Shown here: piece by piece, positions 58,101-64,000 of the stretch
Layout of the letters: each line of letters starts with the position of its first letter
Numbering within the stretch: the stretch's first letter is position 1
Source of the DNA: Apoderus coryli
Lineage: Eukaryota; Arthropoda; Insecta; Coleoptera; Attelabidae
Direction: 5' to 3'
DNA: 64,000 bases
Assembly (NCBI GenBank): GCA_911728435.2
Contig: OU452205.1
Coordinates: 14,948,260-15,012,259, forward strand
The notes under the pieces: generated by a model
Seen by the model: the letters and a program-made list of their open reading frames with translations, nothing else
Told to the model about the DNA's origin: nothing
Databases searched by the model: none
Program-made: the position numbers and the translations under genes

Positions 58101-60934
58101 CACAGGAAAGTGCGAAGTAAGCAAGTGTTTTTGGCGCACCGCATATTTACGCATGCTGCTGAAATATTGTTTTCAAAAAAGTCTTGTTTAGGCAGTTGTT
58201 GCCTTGACTTTAAATTGAGTACATCTAAAAGGATTGTTGAACTGAGGCAAACAAAAAAAAATAATAATATACAAATGATTAAATGTTTTTGTGTGTTTTT
58301 TGTGTTCCCACGTCAAAAGTATTGCGTAGGATTCACTTACCTAGACAAATTTCCTCACCACCCAGGAGGTATTATCCCGAATATATTTAACATTTTCATC
58401 CTTAGCTTAAAACAAATGTTCCCCAGGCATCCACTTATGCAACAGATAAAGGAGACGCTAGCATTGATACAGAATCAAAGGAAAAACATAGAATTTATGT
58501 GGGTGCCATCTCATGTAGGCATTGTGGGCAATGAAGAAGCAGACTCCATGGGAAACGAAGCCCTGATAAACCCGTCTTCGGAAATAATAAAAAACGCGGT
58601 GTCAACAGATATCAAGATGCTGGTTAAGAGTAAAATCATGGATCACTGGCAGAATATTTGGAAAAACTCCACCTCTAAGTTGGCCGAAGTCAAGAAATCC
58701 GTCGCACGTCAAAATGATCTTCCACCAGACAGACACCAACAAGTTATGATGTCTCGGCTGAGAATTGGACACACTCGACTCACCCATAGTTATCTGATCT
58801 CAAAATCGGAGCAACCCTTCTGTGATAATTGTTTCACAAGTGTTACAATAAAGCATGTGTTAATGGAGTGCGCTAGGTTTTCCGCTCAAAGAGTAAAACA
58901 TAATTTTCCCTTATCACTATCAGAATTACTGAATACCAGCAAGTATACAAACAATGTAAAATCATTTCTAATAGACTGTCATCTTTTAAATGAAATCTAA
59001 ACACAGACATACTAGAGTTTTAATAACAAGTGGAAATATATTTATCAAATTAATGTTACTTACTTACTACTCATACGAATGTAAAACCCTATTAATGCAA
59101 TGTACTATAGTGATGTATATTTATTCTCAAAGTTTCTAACGGAAAAAAAAATGTAATTGTAATGTAATGTAAAATGTAATGTAATGTAAAATCCGTACCA
59201 CCTGCTAATATCCCCCAGGGTTGATGCAGTTGTTCTCTAATAAAAAAAAAAAAAATTAACATTTTCATTATAATTCTCAATTTCTTGTCTATACGCAGAG
59301 TTGACCACACTCTGGATATTTTGTTTACCAAAAAATTTTCAATACCTCTTACTACTTTAATATCGTCATAACTCACTTCACCACAAATAGAAGAAGTTTC
59401 AGTGGAAAAGTACCAACAAAACGATTTATTGTTTACCTGGCTGCCCGTTAAACCACTATTTTGCCTTACCCCAGTCTAAACTAATGATTCTAGAGTCGGC
59501 ATAAGTCTGCCGCGCGTCTTGATTTCTGATTTTTGTTTGTAATTTATATATTCCCCCGGTTGTAAATACTTACACAAACACTTAAAATTGAAGTCATTAT
59601 TAGGATCACATATCTTATATTGCACAAAAGAATGTTAAGTTAAAAGCAAGACAAGACCACGAATTCGACGATTACAAATCGAATAGACTATGTATTTTTG
59701 TAATACGTTAATTTGTGCCCTGTACCTAACTTAACTAGAGCAAAAACAAAATAAATAACTTTTGCAGCAACAAAAACAAAAGCTGGACAGGTTTTATTTC
59801 TTAGTGGATGTATTGATTATTTTATCGATTCTACAGTTCGTTATTTAGCTATCGATTATCTAGTAAAATTTTATAGATTTTAAAAATTAGTTAAAATAAA
59901 ACAAACTTTGTAGTCTTTGCACCCAAAATAAACAAGTACTATGTAATATGTATTTACAAATTTCTTTCACTGCACATGTGTATTTATGTGGAAGCTAGCC
60001 TCTATGCTGAATAATATCACGTATAGGGTGGCCAGTTAGTGCGTGGGCGGAAGTTATCTCTAGATCTTTAATCGATAGACAAAAAATTGTTTACAAAACC
60101 TTTAGGCACTGAAGAGATCTACAACCCAAAAATGTTTTCAATTATACAGGGTATTTTACAAACGCGCAGCAGACCAAATTTGCTTTTTCTTAATGCAAGA
60201 CCCTGTATATTTTAACATAAATAAATGCCGCTCTAAAAGACAAGAAACATGACATAAGAGTTGACATGCCTAGGTCCAGTAGTTTTTGAAATATTTGTAA
60301 ATAAGAGTTAATTTTGACATAAATAAGTACACATGAACTGATTTTCTCTGATCTAACTAACGCCTCTCGACTTTTTTAGAAAAAAATCTAGTAAAACGGA
60401 GAAAAGAAGCGAATGCAAATGGACCTGACAAGTAATGATGTCTCGTTAATATAAATAATTATTGTTGTGCCACAAAAATAGAATTGCCTATATTTCTACT
60501 CAACAGTTAGATGTAGATTTAGAACAATGAATATTTTGTTTATCTGATGGTTTTGCTATTTTACGCGGAGTATCTCAAAAATGAAACGGGTATACGTTTA
60601 TAGGTCATGTTGGTATGCGAATACTATAAAATCTTGGAATTAAGGCGCTAATTGAGGTGGGGTTGTAACTTGTAACACTAGTATTACACAATGAAACATA
60701 TAATAGGAGATAAAGTTTCTAGAGTACCTTTTTGATATAAAATGAGTCATTTTGAAGAGTTAAAAAATAATGAATAGCTGCAAGTTAATTGACAAATTTT
60801 CTATGTTATTAATATAAATGTTAAATAAAAGTTGTGTACAAATAATACAATACTACTTACTTTAGTTGATTTTCTTCGGCATATATGTGCATGACAGATA
60901 TTAGAACTACTACAGCAAGACCATATTGCCACAT
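28124..60934 (-). CDS. type I transmembrane leucine-rich repeat protein with FnIII domain, 8 coding exons, 1385 aa
   Basis: Joining 60934-60861, 41968-41800, 41676-41383, 41206-38482, 38415-38120, 34809-34617, 28682-28438 and 28285-28124 gives 4158 nt with every GT..AG junction in phase and no internal stop. In order: signal peptide (1-20), LRRNT with CPx8CxC (about 27-50), some 40 LRRs (about 85-1085), LRRCT with CSCx..C..C (about 1088-1140), FnIII (about 1144-1230, the intron falls inside), TM helix 1308-1328, and a basic-start cytoplasmic tail of 57 residues. Such proteins act in cell adhesion or cell-cell recognition at the plasma membrane. About 40 LRRs recalls chaoptin, but chaoptin is GPI-anchored and lacks FnIII/TM. 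An artichoke/chaoptin-like label is the safest, and the ortholog is not fixed. The introns are 18.9, 0.12, 0.18, 0.07, 3.3, 5.9 and 0.15 kb. Confidence 0.9.
28438..28682 (-). CDS. LRR gene exon 7 (juxtamembrane and TM helix)
   Basis: Only phase 1 gives an open frame here, and it matches the upstream exon. It encodes a stalk with one cysteine (TSKCAKVT) and the helix LGLIIGCCMGFAVFIVLVSVL preceded by arginines. Acceptor ttgttacag, donor AAG|GTAAGG. Confidence 0.88.
28796..28832 (-). ncRNA. hammerhead-like motif, left arm
   Basis: On the minus strand: CGACGAA (core altered from CTGANGA), stem GTCT/AGAC with an 8-nt loop, GAAA intact, then ACGTTGGC. The right arm copy keeps the core but has lost the stem, so the ancestral arm probably had both. 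Confidence 0.45.
29546..29579 (+). ncRNA. hammerhead-like motif with canonical core
   Basis: CTGATGA (29546-29552) is the exact consensus core. GGAAA/TTTCC (29554-29558 and 29565-29569) forms stem II, GAAA is at 29570-29573, then AC-TT-GT and C at 29579 as the predicted cleavage nucleotide. As in the motif at 1054, one unpaired base (29553) lies between core and stem II. No Penelope ORF is nearby. Confidence 0.55.
31207..31245 (+). ncRNA. hammerhead-like motif, right arm
   Basis: CTGAAGA core intact, GTCTGAATATATGGCC (the stem is now broken compared with AGAC in the other arm), AAAACGTTGGC where GAAACG is expected. Decayed. Confidence 0.45.
31291..32129. other. intronic AT-rich DNA, no gene recognised
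   Basis: Possibly the 5' part of the following Gypsy remnant, but no motif could be read with confidence. Confidence 0.35.
32130..33560 (+). pseudogene. Ty3/Gypsy pol remnant (RT, RNase H, integrase pieces)
   Basis: Pieces appear in canonical order in several frames: RLEEIGTITPIDFPDW (RT start), QIEVHNQSKKLLSVQT, LYLDDILISG (catalytic YLDD), LTAVEKYYSQIEKQA (RNase H), KGIPRSPRIK, LHKAHQGKEIIKTHARSF (zinc-binding/integrase N-terminus), LDFAGPV and IIIVDAYLKWP (first integrase aspartate), and VTDNRTQFTTNEFKKFC (second). The wording is closest to insect Mag-type Gypsy elements (inference). There are many stops and frameshifts, so it is an old dead copy in the exon 6-7 intron on the strand opposite the host gene. 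No LTRs found. Confidence 0.78.
33561..34616. other. intronic sequence, no gene recognised
   Basis: Includes a short (GACTC)n run near 33813-33830 and an unsupported 65-codon frame at 33994-34191. Confidence 0.35.
34617..34809 (-). CDS. LRR gene exon 6 (second half of FnIII)
   Basis: Acceptor tgtttcag then IRGKKLDRF and LKLYHLYPDTQYLICVVAL, the LxxLxPxTxYxxxVxA core of an FnIII domain, then an Arg/Gln/Asp-rich linker. Donor AGAA|GTAAAG in phase 1. Confidence 0.85.
34988..36520 (+). pseudogene. Tc1-like element, decayed transposase
   Basis: Begins near tatacagggt (34988) and may end at accctgtat (36510-36519). In between, HAYILQPVQN, ITRFC-like IIRFCQWVLN, HRILWTDESSFTRRGV (first catalytic aspartate in WTDES) and damaged downstream boxes (YGAPPQ, MDWPAR-like in shifted frames at 35690-35745) are readable. 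It is the same family style as 17.2 kb and 26.1 kb but a more diverged copy. It lies in the exon 5-6 intron. Confidence 0.65.
36521..37480. other. intronic AT-rich DNA, no gene recognised
   Basis: Nothing supported. A gtgtctccgaaaaagtg stretch at 36659 may be another repeat end. Confidence 0.35.
37485..37960 (+). pseudogene. Gypsy gag zinc-knuckle and protease remnant
   Basis: The frame reads FCAVCGKIPKRN, a stop, then KCNICRQKGHLSKRKC, two adjacent CCHC-type knuckles of a Gypsy Gag (the second has one extra residue before the last cysteine). It is followed by IPFTLKVLIENKHYIINLDI, where an aspartic protease would carry D-S/T-G but the motif is lost. It lies between exons 5 and 6, opposite to the host gene. 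Confidence 0.62.
38120..38415 (-). CDS. LRR gene exon 5 (LRRCT cap and first half of FnIII)
   Basis: Acceptor tgtttccag. ENPLSCSCDTQELWEWLQ and later RCDHPPELQG and PQEFCEL supply the four cysteines of an LRRCT cap, and VYVSWESRNHSGLQGYQVVY starts an FnIII domain with its conserved tryptophan. Donor GAA|GTAAGG, phase 0. A long antisense frame over this exon is a shadow. Confidence 0.9.
38482..41206 (-). CDS. LRR gene exon 4 (about 37 leucine-rich repeats)
   Basis: One 2.7-kb exon, 908 codons without a stop, made almost entirely of 23-25 residue LRRs with the LxxLxLxxN pattern (for example LHSLDLSHNRI, LLSLDLSNNAL). The exon starts VSEYAFAGL after acceptor ttctag and ends in phase 1 (MRIEG, donor GAAG|GTAAAT). 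Several repeats have Cys or Ser in place of the Asn ladder (LSLFNC, ILLNYC). Confidence 0.95.
41383..41676 (-). CDS. LRR gene exon 3 (first LRRs)
   Basis: 98 codons, phase 0 at both ends, acceptor cgcgtag, donor AAAAG|GTAAGC. Contains four LRR-like units including LIALDLEANQI and LIKLNLKGNQV. Confidence 0.92.
41800..41968 (-). CDS. LRR gene exon 2 (LRRNT cap)
   Basis: Acceptor tttttgttgcag, donor ACTT|GTAAGT. Phase 2 entry, which the signal-peptide exon supplies. It encodes KCPNPASNPTCHCFNFENG and FLECP, a cysteine-rich N-terminal LRR cap. The frame is short and would be missed by length-based ORF calling. Confidence 0.88.
41969..43219. other. start of the 18.9-kb first intron, no gene recognised
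   Basis: AT-rich, with no supported element. Confidence 0.4.
43220..43293. repeat. GC-richer imperfect hairpin
   Basis: Arms TTTTCCGCA..GACG..ACCGAAC (43220-43245) and the inverse GTTCGGT..CGTCGCATGCGGAAAA (43264-43293) around an 18-nt loop. It stands out from AT-rich surroundings and may be a MITE. Confidence 0.55.
43331..45973. mobile_element. candidate DNA transposon with CCCAACTARCAA ends and TTTATAAAAC subterminal repeats
   Basis: The left end is CCCAACTAGCAATTCGAC and the inverted right end CCCCAACTAACAATTTAAC. The outer 250-400 bp on each side is full of variants of ttTATAAAAC/GTTTTATA (43480-43720 and 45690-45960). A coding remnant at 44230-44355 reads KLRENMRSWAM, then YNVPHF..KKLFAILNE, then LPQDPRTLLK in shifting frames. 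A LRxWA..N..H..L..LL..L....LPxDxRTLL segment recurs in uncharacterised transposon-borne animal proteins as I recall them. No target duplication was recognised. It lies inside intron 1. Confidence 0.6.
45974..46345. other. no recognised gene or element
   Basis: Intron 1 sequence with no supported feature. Confidence 0.35.
46346..46650. repeat. tandem repeat, about 140-bp period, 2.2 units
   Basis: GTGTTACAAAATTAT with ttcgcat starts units at 46346 and 46486, and GTGTTAGAAATTTA starts a third at 46624. Each unit ends with aaaatactgacaaa. Divergence between units is considerable. Confidence 0.6.
46940..47224 (-). CDS. unrecognised 94-codon ORF
   Basis: The frame runs IVTIVNYEFGVRINQKITAG and on to SARFINFSLVDHKFTPLV without a stop, with a composition less AT-biased than random frames here. 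It ends on the left at a TGA-rich area and is bounded on the right by the palindrome-ended element. It could be part of that element, a transposon ORF remnant or chance. No domain recognised. Confidence 0.2.
   Translation of the reverse strand: MFIVTIVNYEFGVRINQKITAGNVFYTQMGVSMPENTSNISARFINFSLVDHKFTPLVVFTTLSEQRVIEQLKILHLIQRQQVYFRRITLKFIL
47235..48811. mobile_element. element with palindromic GTGTTAAATTTAACAC ends
   Basis: The perfect 16-bp palindrome GTGTTAAATTTAACAC occurs near both ends (47249-47264 and 48779-48794). The right tip is inverted CACAGTAAAAAATTGC and the left is an eroded GTAAAA version. Both subterminal regions are full of gTGTAAA/TTTACAC variants (47280-47520 and 48460-48660). 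The interior holds a (CA)n run at 47521 and no readable protein. Probably a non-autonomous DNA transposon of undetermined class. Confidence 0.6.
48812..49735 (+). repeat. dispersed repeat, copy 2 (longer)
   Basis: Starts ggaggctattcgtttcatg and continues ttcaccagaaatacgtgttt, then contains two or three internal quasi-repeats (attgagcgtagg..aaaaacgg, catagaagaaatatt) and tatccacgataactt..tacttcaggatattt. Homologous to the inverted copy at 9395-9795. Confidence 0.55.
49736..50120. other. no recognised gene
   Basis: Contains a gatgtcgcca motif shared with 23125 and a short unsupported frame. Confidence 0.35.
50121..50204. repeat. 84-bp MITE with perfect 23-bp inverted ends
   Basis: TATAGTACGACACAGTTAAGAAT (50121-50143) is exactly inverted at 50182-50204. 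Pairing continues a few bases with mismatches. The ends TATA suggest insertion at a TA dinucleotide. Interior of 38 bp. Confidence 0.8.
50205..50949. other. unassigned, possibly decayed Gypsy pol
   Basis: No clear motif. It precedes the integrase remnant and may contain eroded RNase H sequence. Confidence 0.3.
50950..51936 (+). pseudogene. Gypsy integrase and Pol C-terminal remnant
   Basis: CFYWVNLKSDVEAFVKRCDD followed by CQRYKH is the end of the integrase zinc module. IFLDLVGPL, VHDQGTEFL and SLENSNKHLNSF carry the D, D and E of the catalytic core, with a stop at LQCEL. After a frameshift near 51541, LELKYRLQTAWEDAR and GPYEVIDDWAPNVLI (GPY-type module) end at a TAG near 51934. The wording is of the insect 17.6/gypsy-like group (inference). 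RT is not recognised upstream, and no envelope frame was seen. Confidence 0.78.
51955..52340 (+). repeat. possible LTR start after Gypsy remnant
   Basis: ccggAGTTATATATAG follows the pol stop, and gypsy-like insect elements often begin LTRs with AGTTA. An AATAAAA signal lies at 52253. No partner LTR was found, so the limits are speculative. Confidence 0.3.
52341..54089. other. A-rich intronic sequence, no gene recognised
   Basis: Strong A-rich strand bias at 52270-52740, resembling that at 62200-63100. Nothing codes convincingly. Confidence 0.35.
54075..54980 (-). pseudogene. mariner transposase with frameshifts
   Basis: Four minus-strand frames overlap in order. VEKWFAEFKRGRTSTND and GRPNEADIPENVIKIHK are the DNA-binding/linker region. 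GMRKLCAKCV, VTMDETWLHYYTPE (first catalytic aspartate), DEPNPK, AVFWNAIGIIFLDYLQK (second) and VLFHQHNAPCHKS follow (HQDNAPCH with the aspartate changed to H). MLAGKKFKSND, IIAETEAYF and RFIALEGN come at the C-terminus. This is a mauritiana-like mariner by wording. Three frameshifts and the altered second-domain aspartate make it inactive. It lies in intron 1 in the same orientation as the host gene. Confidence 0.88.
55105..55216. repeat. two (TA)n microsatellites
   Basis: Runs of TA at about 55109-55141 and 55191-55212 are separated by 50 bp. A smaller run is at 56565-56582. Confidence 0.9.
55217..58386. other. intron 1 sequence without recognised genes
   Basis: AT-rich with short frames only. 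A repeat fragment with gatacagccctgtat is at 57440-57455. Confidence 0.4.
58400..59000 (+). CDS. LINE ORF2 C-terminus: RNase H end and cysteine-knuckle
   Basis: The frame is open to TAA at 58998-59000. It reads LSLKQMFPRHPLMQQIKETL, FMWVPSHVGIVGNEEADSM (RNase H, last catalytic His/Asp region), then MMSRLRIGHTRLTHSYL and FCDNCFTSVTIKHVLMEC, the CxxC..H..C motif of I/Jockey/R1-type LINEs. The same frame runs upstream into host sequence to 58110, but the target duplication shows that only the part after 58399 belongs to the element. There is no stop, so it is intact as far as it goes. Confidence 0.88.
58400..59255 (+). mobile_element. 5'-truncated LINE with poly(A) and 13-bp target duplication
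   Basis: A perfect 13-bp duplication TTAACATTTTCAT flanks it (58387-58399 and 59256-59268). The 3' end is a poly(A) run of 14. The left boundary marks 5' truncation inside the RNase H domain. This is the signature of target-primed reverse transcription, and the copy looks recent. It lies in intron 1, 1.6 kb upstream (in genomic + coordinates) of the signal-peptide exon. Confidence 0.92.
59269..60860. other. 5' part of intron 1, no gene recognised
   Basis: Contains repeat-type ends accctgtat (60200-60208) and atacagggtattttac (60147). No coding signal. Confidence 0.4.
60861..60934 (-). CDS. LRR gene exon 1 (start codon and signal peptide)
   Basis: ATG at 60932-60934 in a good context (gagaATG). 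MWQYGLAVVVLISVMHIYA is a typical signal peptide with cleavage likely before EENQL. Donor CTAAA|GTAAGT leaves phase 2, which is exactly what exon 2 needs. It is 18.9 kb from exon 2, so the link rests on phase, strand and domain logic. Confidence 0.8.
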
Positions 60935-61009
60935 TCTCGTTACCTTAAAGGCCAGGGTTCATTTTGAGTGTTACTTTACGTTAGGCCGACATATATTGCT
61001 TTGGGAACA
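60935..61009 (-). promoter_or_regulatory. probable 5' UTR with short upstream ORFs
   Basis: Just upstream on the minus strand, a pyrimidine tract and acceptor tattgtttcag end at 61010, so the start codon may sit in the second transcribed exon. Between the acceptor and the ATG are two tiny upstream ORFs (ATG AAC CCT GGC CTT TAA, and ATG TCG GCC TAA). The promoter is not visible. Confidence 0.4.
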
Positions 61010-61034
61010 CTGAAACAATAGAAAGCATATAATA

Positions 61035-61585
61035 TTGTCATTTACTATTTCTAATTTTTTTAAAAAATGTGTTAAGTACATAGACATATCTAACCTTCCT
61101 CCTTTTATTTCAAAAGCACCAAAATATAAGATTTACGGCACGTTAATGGCCACCAAGCTCAAAAGTAAAGTAAAACCTGATTCTCCTAAAAAAATATCCC
61201 AACAGCTTAATGCGTTACACACACACACATACATTGGAAATAATCTAATATGGCGCAAATTCCAAAATAGATTTAGAATACATACAGCACACGCACACCA
61301 TGCACACACGCACCTAGACTTTTCCAAAACCAAAAATTTTCCACATCGTATTTTTGACACTATCGCAATAACCTCCCTTTTATATTATAGTGTCCCTCAT
61401 AATGTTCGCTATATGTGGAAACATATTTTGTTAATAGTAGGTATATACCAGAATTACATTTTAGGATACTTTCAGCATTTCTAACAATCCAAAAATATGT
61501 TTGAGTTTTTACTCATGGCATATTGTTTAGCACTGCCAATTACTACTCAATAGGATGGCGACCAAAGTTCTTTTGGAAAAATTAT
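61035..61585. other. repeat-rich sequence, no supported gene
   Basis: Includes (CA)n-like tracts at 61217-61228 and 61283-61312. The 149-codon frame here is partly translated microsatellite, and no domain was recognised. Confidence 0.4.
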
Positions 61586-61589
61586 CCAT

Positions 61590-61815
61590 GTTTAGTACAT
61601 TCAAGGAGTTCATTAACCCATCGAAATCAAGGGCCAGGGAGTTGTTGGGTATGAGTAGATTTCATCTGAGCTGCCTGGTTGGACTATACATTGTCGTTTG
61701 AATCATCATCTTACAAGGTTGGGTCTCTTGGAGGGTTCCAAGTGCCGACTGTGCCTGAAGGATGATGAGACAGCGGAGCTAGCGAGTCTAAAAGAAAGCT
61801 CATCCAGCAAAATAA
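61590..61815 (+). pseudogene. LINE C-terminal knuckle remnant
   Basis: Frames read SRARELLGMSRFHLSC and, after a shift, NHHLTRLGLLEGSKCRLCLK, DDETAE, the CxxC region following RNase H in I/R1-type LINEs (the expected H..C is lost). It is short, frameshifted, and a different lineage from the 58.4-kb copy. Confidence 0.6.
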
Positions 61816-61866
61816 TCGACTTCATTGTGACAAAATAAATTAGCAAGTATTGCATACACCCAAAAA

Positions 61867-62800
61867 GAATACTAATTAAAAGTCTCAGTCCAAGTGAATT
61901 CCGATTGCTCTTTAAATTGTACACGGAGTCGATTACAAGCTATACGAGCGGCTTGTACTTTAAGATTTAATTGAAGAAAGAACAAACGTAGAATATCAAA
62001 CTTTATTTATTATTCTGTACTAAAGTAAAATTAACTGACCTGTACGAATGTGGATCACTGCATACTTTATAGACGTCACTCGTAAGTTAACACTCTTTAT
62101 TTCTTTAAAACAAAAATTATTTAAATGGCTCTTCTGTTTACTAAGATATATCTAAAGCTTTTCCCCAGTAGAAGCTTTACTTGAAATAAAAACACAAGGT
62201 TTTGGGCTTTTCAAAACAACTAATTTTAATAATAAACAATAAAAAATTAAGAACAATAAAAGAAATAAATATGTATCAATAAAAAGAATAAACCATTGAA
62301 AGAAAATGGAAATCAAGAAGGAAAATCTTGATCTGTGAAACTGTAACCATATTGAATTAGTTGTTTACATTCAGAAAGAATACTAATTTTATAGCTCAAT
62401 CCAAATGAACCCCGATATGCTACTCAAATTGCTACTGCTTCGATTTAAGCTTTACGAGCGGTTTTAATTAAAGAAGAACAAACAAAGAATATCAACTTTA
62501 TTAATCTGTATTAAAATAGTATAAAGTTAACTAACCTTTTATAATTCTAGATATGTGCTGGTTACGCACAATTTATTTAAAAGAAAAACACTAATTAATG
62601 ACCCTTCTGTTCACCAACATAACTAAAGCTTTATTTGAAATAAAACGCAAAGGTTTGGGCTCAAATCAACTAAGTTTAATAATTAAAATTAATAAAGAAA
62701 ATGATTAACAAACAAAGAAATAAATATGTATAAATAAACAGAATAAACAATTAAAAGAAAATGAAAATGAAAATCTAAAAGAAGTCAATACTTGTACAAC
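61867..62800. repeat. direct tandem duplication, 511-bp period
   Basis: GAATACTAATT starts both units (61867 and 62378). Shared landmarks follow in order: AGTCCAA.TGAA, CGAGCGG, GAAGAACAAAC, GAATATCAA.CTTTATT, TTCTGTT.AC, AAAGCTTTA, TTTGGGCT, AAATAAATATGTAT and ATTGAAAGAAAATG-type. Function is unknown. It could be two copies of a noncoding LTR-like unit. Confidence 0.75.
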
Positions 62801-64000
62801 TTAAAATAGGTAAATTAATATAATTACGAATAATTATCTTAATTCCCATACGAAACTTTTAATTACAATTGAAAACTGAATATAATCCAACTACTAAAAG
62901 AAACAAACTTTAATTTTTATTAAAATTGATTTGGAAAACAAAAAGGTCTTCAATTAAAAAGAATAAACAAAGAACTTACGAAAACTTTACGTCGATTAAC
63001 TATTAAAAAACTTTAGAGAAATTCAAAATGAAAATGAAATGGACTTGATCTTTAAACTAATATACTTTAAAACAAAAACTAGAAAATAATTCTTAAACTG
63101 TGAAAAATCTTCTCCAAAAACAAATTAAAATACTTAATTAACTTTATAAAATTGGTACCTCTAGACCATACCAAAGCCAAAACGAATCTAACTTGGAAAG
63201 TCCGATTGCATTTCCAAATTGCTTCATAAAAATGAGAAGAAGGTACTATTCCTTTGAGATAGCCAATAAGAGAGAATGCATTTTAGAATATACCCCTATA
63301 AAATGCAACTACAGGGTGACAGTAGTTTTAGAAATAGAATACATTTTTATGTCGACTGTAATGACTGTTGATTACTAAGATGTTTTATGTTGGAGTTCTT
63401 TCAGAAGATGAACAAGACACTACCGTTTGTAAAGTCAGGAACAATACGATTATATAATGACTCCTTAATCTCCAGAAAAGCTAACTGGATGACAACCCAT
63501 ATTATAATAGCCGTTTAATATATATTCTTTGATATGGGAAACCTTGTTAACCCTCCAACTACCTATGTATATATAAGAATAGTCTGACATTTAATCGGCA
63601 GGTATTTCGAGAATATCAAGCGAAGATTGACCACCCGGTAACTAAACATCTGGTTATAGTCTTTCCAATATATGTATTTATATTTTCGTCCAAAAAGACC
63701 CTTTTCTAGGTAGGTACCAATTCATTTATCACATTGGAAAAGGCACCAGAGATAATAAGTTTATTACAGATGTTGTATAATCTTTGTATAAGATAAGAAG
63801 TTAAAACTTTTAGAAACATTTGGTAACAATTTGTTTAAAATAGTCACAAAATATTAGATTTTTCAGATTCGTTAGGTATTTATAATATCCTTATAAAAAC
63901 TAAGAGAAAATAGCACAAACTACCCAAATACATATACAGGTTAAGACAAAAGTATATTCTATTGTCAGTGTGTCTGTGTTTTGGTACAAAACTGTACAAC
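62801..64000. other. A-rich sequence, no gene recognised
   Basis: The plus strand is A-rich to about 63130, then ordinary AT-rich DNA. No coding or structured signal was supported. Confidence 0.4.

Noticed and set aside
58110..58399. N-terminal third of the long frame ending at 59000
   Set aside because: The 13-bp target duplication places the LINE boundary at 58400; the upstream part is host intron read through by chance.
61035..61484. 149-codon plus-strand gene
   Set aside because: Much of it translates CA-type microsatellites, no domain and no neighbouring exons.

Overview
This is AT-rich animal nuclear DNA, almost certainly from an insect with a large, transposon-filled genome. The evidence is spliceosomal introns up to about 19 kb, and a repeat fauna of Penelope-like elements, several non-LTR retrotransposon lineages, Ty3/Gypsy elements, mariner, Tc1-like, piggyBac, hAT and PIF/Harbinger elements. 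The order of insect cannot be fixed from the sequence alone.

Only one host gene is convincing. It lies on the minus strand from 60934 (start codon) to 28124 (stop codon) and covers about half the window. Eight coding exons join in phase without internal stops into 1385 codons: a signal-peptide exon, an N-terminal LRR cap, about 40 leucine-rich repeats, a cysteine-rich LRR C-terminal cap, a fibronectin type III domain split by an intron, one transmembrane helix and a tail of about 57 residues. It is a type I cell-surface LRR protein related in architecture to the chaoptin/artichoke-like insect LRR proteins. The first intron is 18.9 kb and holds most of the mobile DNA at 42-60 kb.

Layout: 1-1150 is the 3' end of a Penelope-like element (RT YVDD motif, GIY-YIG endonuclease, hammerhead-like motif) abutting the 3' end of a Gypsy element. 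2.4-9.0 kb holds three decayed LINE reverse transcriptases in a row, the first split by a hAT-type element with an 8-bp target duplication. 10-16 kb holds a tRNA-derived SINE pair, long-TIR MITEs and a PIF/Harbinger tandem dimer flanked by TTA, all inside or beside a larger element with GACGT-rich ends. 16-24 kb holds a hAT MITE, a Tc1-like element and several fold-back structures. 26.7-27.8 kb is a TTAA-flanked piggyBac remnant. The gene's introns hold Gypsy pol and gag remnants, Tc1-like copies, a large inverted repeat with hammerhead-like motifs, a second long-TIR element (43.3-46.0 kb), an element with palindromic ends (47.2-48.8 kb), a Gypsy integrase, a frameshifted mariner and a 5'-truncated LINE with a perfect 13-bp target duplication. 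61.9-62.8 kb is a 511-bp tandem duplication.

The least ordinary signals are: (i) five or six hammerhead-ribozyme-like motifs, some far from any Penelope ORF and three of them associated with inverted repeats; and (ii) two large elements that share the terminal motif CYCARCTARCAA and dense subterminal repeats, a candidate DNA-transposon family I cannot place. No CRISPR array, rRNA or functional tRNA gene was seen.
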